From: Clostridioides difficile
Lineage (GTDB): Bacteria > Bacillota > Clostridia > Peptostreptococcales > Peptostreptococcaceae
Direction: 5' to 3'
Length of the DNA: 64,000 nt
Assembly (NCBI GenBank): GCA_024919175.1
Contig: CP103804.1
Coordinates: forward strand, 1,984,001-2,048,000
Part shown: piece by piece, positions 9,559 through 18,317 of the stretch
Layout: every line of letters begins with the position of its first letter
Position numbering within the stretch: the stretch's first letter is position 1
Translations under genes and position numbers: made by a program
The notes under the pieces: model-generated
Database searches by the model: none
What the model was told of the DNA's origin: nothing
The model's input: only the letters and a program-made list of their open reading frames with translations

Positions 9559-11037
9559 TTATTTAATTTTATAGCATCTATACATACTTTCACCACTCTT
9601 AAAGGAGAATCTAAAATAAACTTTATCATTAGTGAAATCTTTTTCCATAGCTACTAAATCTTGCTTTTCTCCAGCTTTTCCACCAGTTCCAACTAAGAAT
9701 ACATCTTTTTCACTATCTATTTCTTGAACTGAACCCATATATTTATAGTAGTCATTTATGTCATATGAGTGATATTCAGTAACTTTTTTATTTTCTTCAT
9801 CTAATTTTATTTTTACGATTCTTGTAGATTTATTTTTTACACCATTATCATACAAAGTTATATATCCATCATCTGTAATTCTAGCGTTATGTTGTCTTGA
9901 GAACTTTTGATTATCTGTTAAATTGAACTCATCACCCAATCCTCCTAGAGTCCAAATAATTTCTCCTGTTTTTCTATCTAATTTAATAACTTCATCTAAA
10001 TTTCTAAATGAGCAGATTAGATTTCCGTCTTTTGGGTCGATGGTCATAGAATTAAAATGTACATAATCTAAGGATGTATCACTTTTTTCGCTAAAATTAT
10101 TTTGTTCAACGCTTTCTGCATATAGATTTTCATGGTCAATGCTTTCCCATTGCCATACAACTTTTCCATCTTTTATTTCTTGTAGGACACTATTTACTAC
10201 ATAAGGTGAGTTTCCTTTACTCAAGTTTAAAGGAATATTTGTTGCCTTAGTTTTTTGATAACTAGAAACAATATAGTGATTATCATCTATGTATATAAAG
10301 TCATGGTTTTCTAACTCAGTACCAGATTCTATGTTTTTATTTTTCTCCATAGTAATTTTGTTTATTTCATTATAATTTTCATCTAATATCACAAGATATG
10401 TTGGGGAGTATCCAACAGCACTTATTCGCTTTGTTGAGTCCTTATCTTGAAGTAAATATCCATATCTAATTTTGCCATTATCTGTAGTTATCTTCTTAAA
10501 ATCAAAAGGATTTGATTCGACTTCCTTGTAAAAAATTATATTTCCTTGGTTATTTAATTTAAATACAAAGTTATGTTCTTCATTGTGTGTAGTAAGATAA
10601 TAATCACCATCATAAGAGCTGTTTGCAGTAACAGTATACTTTGGAAAATTTTTGGAAAGAGAATTTATATAATAATTTCTATATGAGTTTTCACCATTAT
10701 ACATTACAGATATTTTTATTTTAGAAGAGCTATTGATTTCTTTCAACTTAAAAGTAGATTTATTATTTACATCAATTTCTTTATCATCTATTTTGACATT
10801 GTTTACACTTTTAGGATTTTTTATTGTTATACTATTTTGATTTGTTGAATTAAGTTGCTTTACGTTTTGACTATTAAAAATCCCTTCCTTAGATAGTGTT
10901 ACATCATAACCATTTATAGTCATATTAAGTGTTTTTTTTGATTTACTTTGAGATGCAAAGACTTGTTTTGCGAAAACGCCAGAAACAAATAAAATACTAC
11001 ATAAAAATACTATCTTTAATAAATTTTTTCTTTTCAT
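9559..11037 (-). CDS. Arylsulfotransferase-family (ASST-like) exported protein
   Basis: This 492-aa protein has an N-terminal signal sequence (MKRKNLLKIVFLCSILF, cleaved near residue 30), a beta-rich N-terminal domain and a propeller-like body with repeated D-K-N-G turns. Histidine motifs NHDFIY, DYVHFNS and RQHNAR are placed as in bacterial arylsulfotransferases, which use a transient sulfo-histidine to move sulfate between phenols. Assignment to the family is good; donor and acceptor are unknown. The start at 11037 is chosen because AAAGGAG lies 7 nt upstream; the ATG at 11055 lies before that site. It is transcribed against both neighbours. Confidence 0.8.
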   Translation of the reverse strand: MKRKNLLKIVFLCSILFVSGVFAKQVFASQSKSKKTLNMTINGYDVTLSKEGIFNSQNVKQLNSTNQNSITIKNPKSVNNVKIDDKEIDVNNKSTFKLKEINSSSKIKISVMYNGENSYRNYYINSLSKNFPKYTVTANSSYDGDYYLTTHNEEHNFVFKLNNQGNIIFYKEVESNPFDFKKITTDNGKIRYGYLLQDKDSTKRISAVGYSPTYLVILDENYNEINKITMEKNKNIESGTELENHDFIYIDDNHYIVSSYQKTKATNIPLNLSKGNSPYVVNSVLQEIKDGKVVWQWESIDHENLYAESVEQNNFSEKSDTSLDYVHFNSMTIDPKDGNLICSFRNLDEVIKLDRKTGEIIWTLGGLGDEFNLTDNQKFSRQHNARITDDGYITLYDNGVKNKSTRIVKIKLDEENKKVTEYHSYDINDYYKYMGSVQEIDSEKDVFLVGTGGKAGEKQDLVAMEKDFTNDKVYFRFSFKSGESMYRCYKIK

Positions 11038-11525
11038 TTTTAATCTCCTTTTCATATTAAGTTTTTTATATTTTCATATTGATTTTATTATATAAATAAA
11101 AACATACTGTGAATTTAATTATGCGTAACGTGAATTTTGCTAGACAATTATGTGAAAGTTCATTCACACTAAAATAACTAAACAATAAATACGGAAATTA
11201 ATGCTATTTAGATTGAATAATTTTATAAAATAACTAACAAACAGAAAAAACCATCCATAAAAAATAAAAAAACCATTTCTATAACAAAAAAAACCACAAA
11301 AATATAAAAATGTATGGCTAGTTAAGTGATTAACAAGTAAAAATTAAAATAAAAATTAAAAAAAATTTATCTATGAAAGTTGGCTAAAATCCTACAATTG
11401 AACATTATTTCAAGGAAAACATTTTCTCTTATTTCACAAAAAAAACCACTTTTTGGCACGGCATATGCTTTATATAAAGACAAGAAAAACAAGATATGAG
11501 ATAAGAGTAATTAGGAGGTGCAAAT
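11038..11525. other. Regulatory region upstream of gatA1
   Basis: This holds the promoter side of the arylsulfotransferase gene (minus strand) and the control region of the gat operon. Four copies of a motif reading A(6-8)CCA occur: CCA at 11251, 11273, 11294 and 11446. The first three are spaced 22 and 21 bp, about two helical turns, and are candidate activator sites for LevR1. Confidence 0.5.
11454..11469 (+). promoter_or_regulatory. Sigma-54 -24/-12 promoter of gat operon 1
   Basis: TGGCAC-N5-ATGCT matches the sigma-54 consensus TGGCAC-N5-TTGCW with one mismatch in the -12 element. It is 57 bp upstream of gatA, and a LevR-type activator is encoded in the same cluster. Confidence 0.75.
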
Positions 11526-11984
11526 ATGGAGTTTATAAATTTTGTAAATGATAAAGTTATAAACCTTAAAATGGATTGTAAAACAAAAGAAGATTTCTTT
11601 AAGGAAATACATAATAAAGTTTTTGAATTAGGCTTTGTAAAAGAAGAATTTGGAGAAAAAATACTAGGAAGAGAAAATGTATTTCCAACAGGTTTAAACT
11701 TAGGTGATTATGGAGTAGCAATACCACATACAGATGCAGAATATATTAAAGAACAATTTATAGCAGTCTGTACTTTTAATGAACCAGTAGTATTTAGTTC
11801 TATGGAAGACCAAGATGAAAAAGTATCTGTAAATTTAGCTTTCGTTTTGGGGCTTAATCAACCACATAGTCAATTATCTGTATTAACAGAATTAATGGGC
11901 ATTATGCAAAATAAAGAATTAGTTGAGAAGTTAATAGATTCTACTGACAAAGAAGAAGTTTTAAAGACAATAAAGTCTTTATAA
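11526..11984 (+). CDS. gatA: PTS galactitol-family EIIA component
   Basis: This 152-aa cytoplasmic EIIA of the fructose/galactitol fold takes phosphate from HPr and gives it to EIIB. The candidate phospho-His is in VAIPHTD (about residue 77). RBS AGGAGGTG precedes the ATG. It is the first gene of the operon behind the sigma-54 promoter. Family membership is firm, but the substrate cannot be read from sequence; sugar alcohols are typical for this class. Confidence 0.9.
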   Translation: MEFINFVNDKVINLKMDCKTKEDFFKEIHNKVFELGFVKEEFGEKILGRENVFPTGLNLGDYGVAIPHTDAEYIKEQFIAVCTFNEPVVFSSMEDQDEKVSVNLAFVLGLNQPHSQLSVLTELMGIMQNKELVEKLIDSTDKEEVLKTIKSL

Positions 11985-12050
11985 AAATAAAAGAATAAAA
12001 AGTACTAACAATAAAAATAAGAAAATAAAAATTATTAGGAGGAAATAAAA

Positions 12051-12326
12051 ATGAAAAAAATATTAGTAGCATGTGGAGCAGGAATAGCAACATCAACAGT
12101 AGTTTGTGACAAGGTAGAAAGATTAGTTAAAGAAAATAATATACAAGCAGAAGTTATACAATGCAAAATAGCTGAATGTGCAGCAAAGCAAGATGGGGCA
12201 GATTTAATAGTATCAACAACTATATTGCCAACAACTTATAATATACCAGCAATAAAAGCAACAGCATATATAACTGGAGTAAATACAGCAGCATTAGATA
12301 AAAAAATATTAGATGCTTTAAAATAA
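12051..12326 (+). CDS. gatB: PTS galactitol-family EIIB component
   Basis: This 91-aa EIIB carries the N-terminal phospho-Cys loop VACGAGIATST. It receives phosphate from EIIA and passes it to the sugar held by EIIC. The RBS is TTAGGAGGAA. Length is normal for GatB. The 66-bp gap to gatA is A-rich with no terminator. Confidence 0.92.
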   Translation: MKKILVACGAGIATSTVVCDKVERLVKENNIQAEVIQCKIAECAAKQDGADLIVSTTILPTTYNIPAIKATAYITGVNTAALDKKILDALK

Positions 12327-12383
12327 TCCTATCATAAATAAATTGAAATCATATTTAAAAAACAGAAAAAGGAGGATTTATAA

Positions 12384-13658
12384 ATGGATAAATTATTAGC
12401 AGTAGTACAGTATATTTTAAACATGGGACCAACAGTAATACTACCAATAACAATTGTAGTCTTAGGAATGATATTCAGAATTAAGTTTACAAAAGCTTTA
12501 AAATCAGGTCTTACAATTGGTATAGGTTTTGTGGGTATAAACTTAGTTGTAAACCTATTAACTTCAACACTAGGGCCAGCAGCTCAAGGAATGGTTGAAA
12601 GATTTGGACTTAACTTAACAGTAATAGATGTTGGTTGGCCAACAACAGCATCAGCAACATGGGCTTCACCAGTTGCACCAATATTAATACCAGTTTGTTT
12701 ATTAGTAAACTTACTATTATTATACTTCAATAAAACAAAGATATTAAACGTTGATATATGGAATTATTGGCACTTTATAGTAGCAGGTGCAGTTGGATAT
12801 ATAGTAACAGGAAGTTATATTTGGGCTATATTCTGTGCGATATTAATGGAATTATTAGTACTATTTATTGCAGAAAAAACAGCCAAAAATGTTCAGGAGT
12901 TTTATGATTTAGAAGGTATAGCATTACCAACTGGTTCAACAGCTTCGTTTGCTCCACTTGGATATTTAGTAGGTAAATTTGTTGAAAAAATACCAGGAAT
13001 AAATAAAATACAAGCAGACCCAGATTCTATACAAAAAAAATTCGGTATATTTGGTGAACCAATGATGATGGGGATTATACTAGGTCTAATACTTGGAGCG
13101 CTTGCTGGATACGATGTAGCAGGAATATTCAATGTAGGTATATCAATGGGTGCAGTAATGTTACTTATGCCTAGAATGGTTAGAATATTAATGGAAGGTT
13201 TAATTCCAATTTCAGAATCAATAAGAGATTTCTTACAAGCAAAATATGGAGATAGAGAACTTTATATAGGTCTAGATGCAGCAGTAGCAACTGGACATCC
13301 AGCAGTTATATCAACAGCTCTTATACTTGTTCCTATAACTTTATTCTTAGCAGTTATATTACCAGGAAATAAGGTTTTACCATTTGGTGACTTAGCGACA
13401 ATACCATTCTATATGGCGTTTATAGTATGTTTTAGAAAAGGTAATATAGTTCAATCAGTTATAACAGGAACTATAGTAATAGCTATATCACTTTATATGG
13501 CTACAAATTTTGCAGATGTTCATACACAATTATTACAACAAGCAAATATGATGCCAGAAGGAACAACAATGGTTACAAGTATAGATACAGGTGGTAACTT
13601 ACTAAAATGGGGAATATTGAAATTATCTCAATTAGTTTCTTCACTTGGAATATTCTAA
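12384..13658 (+). CDS. gatC: PTS galactitol-family EIIC permease
   Basis: This 424-aa integral membrane permease has about ten hydrophobic segments. It contains GatC-family motifs including FGEPMMMG and a conserved ATGHPAVIST stretch. It binds and translocates the polyol, which EIIB phosphorylates. RBS AAGGAGG lies upstream. A 17-bp hairpin in the gap to the next gene may reduce transcription of the enzymes relative to the PTS. Confidence 0.92.
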   Translation: MDKLLAVVQYILNMGPTVILPITIVVLGMIFRIKFTKALKSGLTIGIGFVGINLVVNLLTSTLGPAAQGMVERFGLNLTVIDVGWPTTASATWASPVAPILIPVCLLVNLLLLYFNKTKILNVDIWNYWHFIVAGAVGYIVTGSYIWAIFCAILMELLVLFIAEKTAKNVQEFYDLEGIALPTGSTASFAPLGYLVGKFVEKIPGINKIQADPDSIQKKFGIFGEPMMMGIILGLILGALAGYDVAGIFNVGISMGAVMLLMPRMVRILMEGLIPISESIRDFLQAKYGDRELYIGLDAAVATGHPAVISTALILVPITLFLAVILPGNKVLPFGDLATIPFYMAFIVCFRKGNIVQSVITGTIVIAISLYMATNFADVHTQLLQQANMMPEGTTMVTSIDTGGNLLKWGILKLSQLVSSLGIF

Positions 13659-13674
13659 TATTTAGTTAATAGAG

Positions 13675-13744
13675 ATTACTCTTTTTTAGTAAAGTATGCG
13701 AAAATTTAACATTTAGCAGCTACTAGAAAAGAGTAATATTTTTT
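13675..13744 (+). terminator. Intercistronic hairpin between gatC and the dehydrogenases
   Basis: Seventeen-nucleotide arms (from ATTACTCTTTT... to ...AAAAGAGTAAT, one G-U pair) are followed by ATTTTTTA. The next gene starts 45 bp later with no obvious promoter, so this is probably a partial terminator or an mRNA-stabilising element within the operon. Confidence 0.6.
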
Positions 13745-13788
13745 ATAAATTTTTTAAAAATACAAAATACAAAAGGAGGAGATTTATC

Positions 13789-14841
13789 GTGAAAGCAGCA
13801 GTATTACATGGCACAAATGATATGAGATTTGAAGATATAGAGATAAAACCATGTGAAAGTGATGAAGTAAAAATAAAGGTTATGGCAGCAGGAATATGTG
13901 GGTCAGATCCTCCAAGAGTATTAAAACATTGGAAATATCCAGTTCCAGCTATACCAGGACATGAATTTTCTGGAGTAATTGCAGAAGTTGGTAAGGATGT
14001 AAAAAATGTAAAAGTTGGAGATAGAGTAGTTGCAATTCCTTTTATACCTTGCAATGAATGTGAATATTGTAAGAGAGGGTTATTTTCATTATGTGATGAC
14101 CATGGTATGTTAGGAGCTAAAACTTTTGGAGCTTTTGCAGAATATGCAAACATAAAAGCTACAAATGTTTTACCAATAGGAGACATGGATTTTGAAGATG
14201 CCGCTATGATAGAACCACTTGCAGTTGCTATGCATGGAGTACTTAATATAGGTATCCAAGTTGGAGATACTGTAGCTGTAATGGGTAGTGGAACAATGGG
14301 TCAACTAGTAATACAAGGACTTAAGATAGCAGGAGCTGGAACAATTATAGCTGTTGACATATCTGATAATAAATTAAGAGAATCAAAAGAATTAGGTGCT
14401 GATATAATAATTAATGCTAAAGATGTAAACCCAGTAGAAAAAATAAAGGAACTTACTGGTGGAAAAGGTGTTGATATAGCACTTGAATGTGCAGGTTCTA
14501 AAATAACTCAAGAACAATGTTTACTTATAACTAAAAAGAAAAGTAAAATAGGATTTTTAGGAATAGCATATTCAGATATAACTTTATCTGAGGAAGCATT
14601 TGAAAATATATTTAGAAAAGAACTAGAATTAAAAGGTTTCTGGAATTCTTATTCTGCACCATTCCCAGGGCAAGAATGGACTAAAGGAATCACTCTAGTT
14701 AATGAAGGAAAAATAAAATTAAAAGAAATGGTATCTCATAGATTTTCACTTGAAGATGCTTATAAAGCATTTGAAATGATAAGAGATAGAAAAGAAGAAT
14801 TTAATAAGATATTAATTTTACCACAAGGGGTTGAAAAATAA
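13789..14841 (+). CDS. Zinc-dependent polyol(-phosphate) dehydrogenase 1
   Basis: This 350-aa medium-chain dehydrogenase has catalytic zinc ligands in GICGSD and GHEFSG, a structural zinc Cys cluster (CNECEYCKRGLFSLC) and an NAD-binding VMGSGTMGQL motif. It resembles galactitol-1-phosphate and sorbitol dehydrogenases. In this operon it likely oxidises the PTS product to a ketose phosphate. The start is GTG after GGAGGAG. It overlaps the next gene by 1 nt (TAATG), so translation is coupled. Confidence 0.85.
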   Translation: MKAAVLHGTNDMRFEDIEIKPCESDEVKIKVMAAGICGSDPPRVLKHWKYPVPAIPGHEFSGVIAEVGKDVKNVKVGDRVVAIPFIPCNECEYCKRGLFSLCDDHGMLGAKTFGAFAEYANIKATNVLPIGDMDFEDAAMIEPLAVAMHGVLNIGIQVGDTVAVMGSGTMGQLVIQGLKIAGAGTIIAVDISDNKLRESKELGADIIINAKDVNPVEKIKELTGGKGVDIALECAGSKITQEQCLLITKKKSKIGFLGIAYSDITLSEEAFENIFRKELELKGFWNSYSAPFPGQEWTKGITLVNEGKIKLKEMVSHRFSLEDAYKAFEMIRDRKEEFNKILILPQGVEK

Positions 14842-15872
14842 TGAAGGCAGTAGTTAAAACTAAACCAGGCTATGATAATGTAGAAGTATTAGAAGTAGAA
14901 GAGCCAAAAGCTACAGGAGATAAAGTAAAAATAAAAGTAGAATACAGTGGTATATGTGGTTCAGATATACATTCATTTAAAGGTGAATATGCAAATATAA
15001 AAGCTCCAGTAACACTAGGTCATGAATTTTCTGGAATTGTTGTAGAAATTGGTGAAGATGTTAAAAATATAAAAGTAGGAGATAGAGTTACATCAGAAAC
15101 TACTTTTGCAACTTGTGAAAAATGTATATATTGTGCAACTAAGGACTATAATTTATGCCCAACTAGAAAAGGTATTGGTACTCAAGCAGATGGAAGTTTT
15201 GCTGAATATGTATTATCAAGAGAAGAAAGCATACATGTACTTCCTGAAAATGTATCTTTATTATCAGCAGCTCTTACAGAGCCACTAGCTTGTTGTGTTC
15301 ATGCAGCTCTTGAAAAAACTACTATAGAAAGTGATGATACAGTATTAATAATAGGACCAGGACCAATAGGTTTATTATTAGCTCAAGTTGTTAAATCTCA
15401 AGGTGCTACAGTTATAATGTCTGGTGTTACAAAAGATAAAGAAAGATTAGAAATAGCTAAAAATCTTGGAGTAGATAGAACTGTAAATGTAATGGAAGAA
15501 AGTCTAGCAGATGTAGTAAATGAAATGACTGATGGAAATGGAGTAAATAAAGGATTTGATTGTTCTGGATTTATGCCAGCAGTTAATGAAGCTTTAAGAT
15601 TACTTAGAAAGAAAGGAACTTTCGTACAAGTTGGAATATTTGCCAAAAAACTAAATGAAATGGATCAAGAAGCAATAATCCAAAGAGAGTTACAATATAT
15701 TGGAAGTAGATCACAAAAACCAAGTTCTTGGATTATAGCATTAGATTTAATGGCTAGTGGAAAAGTAAATACAGAAGCATTAGTTACAAAAACTGTTGGT
15801 TTAGACGAATTTAAAGAGGGTATTACAGCTTTAATGAACGGAGAAGAAATAAAAGTTGCAGTAAAATCTTAA
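14841..15872 (+). CDS. Zinc-dependent polyol(-phosphate) dehydrogenase 2
   Basis: This 343-aa medium-chain dehydrogenase has GICGSD, GHEFSG, a Cys cluster (CEKCIYCATKDYNLC) and the coenzyme loop GPGPIGLLL. It is clearly divergent from its upstream neighbour, so the two probably act on different carbons or different polyol phosphates rather than being redundant. It resembles L-iditol/sorbitol dehydrogenases. The start is fixed by the TAATG overlap with the previous gene. The specific substrate is unknown. Confidence 0.85.
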   Translation: MKAVVKTKPGYDNVEVLEVEEPKATGDKVKIKVEYSGICGSDIHSFKGEYANIKAPVTLGHEFSGIVVEIGEDVKNIKVGDRVTSETTFATCEKCIYCATKDYNLCPTRKGIGTQADGSFAEYVLSREESIHVLPENVSLLSAALTEPLACCVHAALEKTTIESDDTVLIIGPGPIGLLLAQVVKSQGATVIMSGVTKDKERLEIAKNLGVDRTVNVMEESLADVVNEMTDGNGVNKGFDCSGFMPAVNEALRLLRKKGTFVQVGIFAKKLNEMDQEAIIQRELQYIGSRSQKPSSWIIALDLMASGKVNTEALVTKTVGLDEFKEGITALMNGEEIKVAVKS

Positions 15873-15963
15873 AAAAACATTTGTATTATTTTAAAAAAAA
15901 TTGTAAAATCTACTGTAGGATAAAAAAATGTAAGGTCTTAAAAAATAACAGGAGGAAGAAAGT

Positions 15964-16776
15964 ATGAGCACTCTTAGAGATCATTCTAATAATATTAGAA
16001 AAAACATAATAAAAATGGTTGCAGAAGCTAAAAGCGGGCATCCAGGTGGTTCATTATCAATAGCTGATATGTTAACAGTGTTATATTTTGATAAAATGAA
16101 CATATGTGTAGAAAATCCAAAAATGGATGATAGAGATAGATTTGTTCTATCAAAAGGTCATGCAGCACCAGCATTATATGCTACATTAGCAGAAAAAGGA
16201 TTTTTCCCAGAAGAAGAATTATTAACACTTAGAAAATTTGGTTCTAAGTTACAAGGACATCCAGATATGAAAAAAGTAGCAGGAATAGATATGTCTACTG
16301 GTTCTCTTGGACAAGGTTTATCTGCTGCAAATGGTATGGCACTAGCTGGAAAATTGGATAATAAAGACTACACAGTGTATACTATATTAGGTGATGGAGA
16401 AATCCAAGAAGGTCAAATATGGGAAGCTGCAATGACAGCATCACATTATAAATTGGATAACTTAATTGCATTTGTTGACTTAAATGGATTACAAATAGAT
16501 GGTTCTAATGAAGAAGTAATGAATGTTAGTCCAGTAGACGACAAATTCAAATCTTTTGGATGGAATGTAATAGTAATAAATGGACATTGTTTTGATGAAA
16601 TAGGAAATGCAATAGATGAAGCTAAAAAAGTTACAGGAAAGCCAACAGTAATAATAGCTAAGACTGTAAAAGGTAAAGGTGTTTCATTTATGGAAAATAA
16701 TGCTGCATGGCATGGAACAGCTCCAAATGCAGAACAAGCAGAACAAGCATTGAAAGATTTAGAAGGAGGTCTATAG
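15964..16776 (+). CDS. tkt: Transketolase, N-terminal subunit (1)
   Basis: This 270-aa thiamine diphosphate-binding half of a split transketolase contains SGHPGGSLS, SKGHAAPALYA, the GDGEIQEGQ thiamine/metal motif and NGLQIDG. It pairs with the next gene to interconvert pentose phosphates with glyceraldehyde-3-P and fructose-6-P. RBS AGGAGGAAG is upstream. From 16231 to its end the DNA is nearly identical to the paralogue at 57518, while the first 260 bp have diverged. Confidence 0.95.
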   Translation: MSTLRDHSNNIRKNIIKMVAEAKSGHPGGSLSIADMLTVLYFDKMNICVENPKMDDRDRFVLSKGHAAPALYATLAEKGFFPEEELLTLRKFGSKLQGHPDMKKVAGIDMSTGSLGQGLSAANGMALAGKLDNKDYTVYTILGDGEIQEGQIWEAAMTASHYKLDNLIAFVDLNGLQIDGSNEEVMNVSPVDDKFKSFGWNVIVINGHCFDEIGNAIDEAKKVTGKPTVIIAKTVKGKGVSFMENNAAWHGTAPNAEQAEQALKDLEGGL

Positions 16777-17174
16777 GAATGGGAATAGCAACTAGAGAAG
16801 CTTACGGACAAGTGTTAAAAGAACTTGCAGAAAATAAAGATATAGTAGTATTGGATGCAGACTTAGGAAAAGCTACAAAGAGTATATCATTTAAAGAAGT
16901 TGCCCCAGATAGATTTTTTGACATGGGGATAGCAGAAGGTGACATGATTGGTACAGCGGCAGGTCTTGCTACTTGTGGGAAAATACCTTTTGCAAGTACT
17001 TTTGCAATATTTGCAGCAGGTAGAGGCTATGAGCAAATAAGAAACTCTGTAGCATATCCAAAATTAAATGTTAAAATAGCAGCTACTCATGCAGGAGTAA
17101 CAGTAGGAGAAGATGGAGGAAGTCATCAAGCTATAGAAGATATATCTTTAATGAGAGGTATACCAAATATGGTT
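16231..17174 (+). repeat. Long direct repeat, copy 1 (transketolase)
   Basis: This stretch aligns without gaps, at a constant offset of 41557, to 57788-58731. Most differences are isolated single bases, and the spacer and RBS between subunits are included. The flanks on both sides are clearly more diverged. Confidence 0.8.
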
Positions 17175-17699
17175 GTATTAAATCCAGCAGATGCTTTAGA
17201 GGCAAGACAAGCAATATTTGCATCTATTGATTATAATGGACCTGTATATATAAGATTAGGTAGAGCTGCAACTCCAGATGTAAACAGTGAAAACTATAAA
17301 TTTGAAATAGGAAAAGGAACTGTTTTAAGAGAAGGTTCTGATATAACAGTAATAGCTACAGGAATAATGGTAGCAAAAGCATTAGAAGCAGCAGAAGAAC
17401 TTGCTAAAGAAGGTGTAAATGTAGAAGTTATCAATATAGCTACAATAAAACCTTTAGACGAAACATTAATAAAAGAAAGTGCTAAGAAAACTGGAAAAGT
17501 AGTTACAGCAGAAGAGCACAGTATAATTGGTGGTTTAGGTTCAGCTGTATGTGAAGCTTTAGCAGAAACTAAAGATGTAGTAGTTAGAAGAATTGGTGTT
17601 AAGGATGTATTTGGTCAATCAGGTACACCAGCAGACTTATTAAAACATTACGGATTAACTGCTGAAGATATAGTAAAAAATATAAAAGAATTATTATAG
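16779..17699 (+). CDS. tkt: Transketolase, C-terminal subunit (1)
   Basis: This 306-aa half carries the pyrimidine-binding and C-terminal domains (DADLGKATKS, MGIAEGDMIG, ATHAGVTVGEDG, EEHSIIGGLGSA). The start at 16779 is preferred to upstream in-frame codons because AAGGAGGT, inside the end of the N subunit, is correctly spaced. It lies 2 nt after the N-subunit stop. The first part, to about 17174, is nearly identical to the paralogue at 58336; the C-terminal part is much less so. Confidence 0.95.
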   Translation: MGIATREAYGQVLKELAENKDIVVLDADLGKATKSISFKEVAPDRFFDMGIAEGDMIGTAAGLATCGKIPFASTFAIFAAGRGYEQIRNSVAYPKLNVKIAATHAGVTVGEDGGSHQAIEDISLMRGIPNMVVLNPADALEARQAIFASIDYNGPVYIRLGRAATPDVNSENYKFEIGKGTVLREGSDITVIATGIMVAKALEAAEELAKEGVNVEVINIATIKPLDETLIKESAKKTGKVVTAEEHSIIGGLGSAVCEALAETKDVVVRRIGVKDVFGQSGTPADLLKHYGLTAEDIVKNIKELL

Positions 17700-17744
17700 A
17701 TGTAAATATCATTGAATAATAAATTGATTTGATATAAATCAATT

Positions 17745-17797
17745 AAAGCTGTCTTAAAAATAGAAAGAAATTTCTACAATGAGACAGCTTTATTTTT
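17745..17797 (+). terminator. Terminator after transketolase 1
   Basis: Arms AAAGCTGTCT and AGACAGCTTT are followed by ATTTTT. Any rpiB transcription probably comes from read-through or a separate promoter. Confidence 0.75.
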
Positions 17798-17838
17798 ACG
17801 ATAATTGTAAAATATTATATAAAAAGGGGTGCTTTTTA

Positions 17839-18285
17839 ATGAAAATTTCTATTGGGTGTGACCATGGTGGTTACGAATTAAAGGAATTTATAAAAGAAAA
17901 CTTAATAAATAAAGGTATAGAAGTTGAAGATGTAGGAACAAATTCAAAAGAAAGTGTAGATTTTCCAATATATGCAAAAAAGGTAAGTCAAAATGTTCAA
18001 AGTAAAAAATCAGATTTAGGGATACTTTGTTGTGGTACAGGAATAGGTATGTCTATTGCCGCAAATAAATTTAAAGGAATTAGAGCAGCAGTTGTGTCAG
18101 ATTGTTTTTCAGCTCAAGCTACGAGAGAACACAATAATACGAATGTACTTTGTTTAGGGGAAAGAGTTATTGGAAAAGGATTAGCTATGAGAATTGTTGA
18201 AGAATGGTTAAATTCAAGTTATAATGGAGAAAGACATGCAAGAAGATTACAAATGATTGATGATATAGAAAATGAGAACTTATAA
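17839..18285 (+). CDS. rpiB: Ribose-5-phosphate isomerase B
   Basis: This 148-aa RpiB/LacAB-family isomerase interconverts ribose-5-P and ribulose-5-P (some members take allose-6-P). It shows the N-terminal IGCDHGGYELK, the active-site Cys loop CCGTGIGMSIAANK and the HNNTNVLCLG motif. The start at 17839 follows AAGGGGTG; the longer frame would begin inside the terminator stem. It fits the pentose-phosphate theme of cluster 1. Confidence 0.93.
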   Translation: MKISIGCDHGGYELKEFIKENLINKGIEVEDVGTNSKESVDFPIYAKKVSQNVQSKKSDLGILCCGTGIGMSIAANKFKGIRAAVVSDCFSAQATREHNNTNVLCLGERVIGKGLAMRIVEEWLNSSYNGERHARRLQMIDDIENENL

Positions 18286-18317
18286 ATAATGAAAATTTAT
18301 AACTAAGGAGGAGAGTT

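Noticed and set aside
16707..16778. Longer transketolase C-subunit start inside the N-subunit gene
   Set aside because: The ATG at 16779 has a strong RBS and matches the paralogue start at 58336.
17779..17838. Longer rpiB start
   Set aside because: It would begin inside a terminator stem with no ribosome site; the ATG at 17839 has a good RBS and the conserved RpiB N-terminus.
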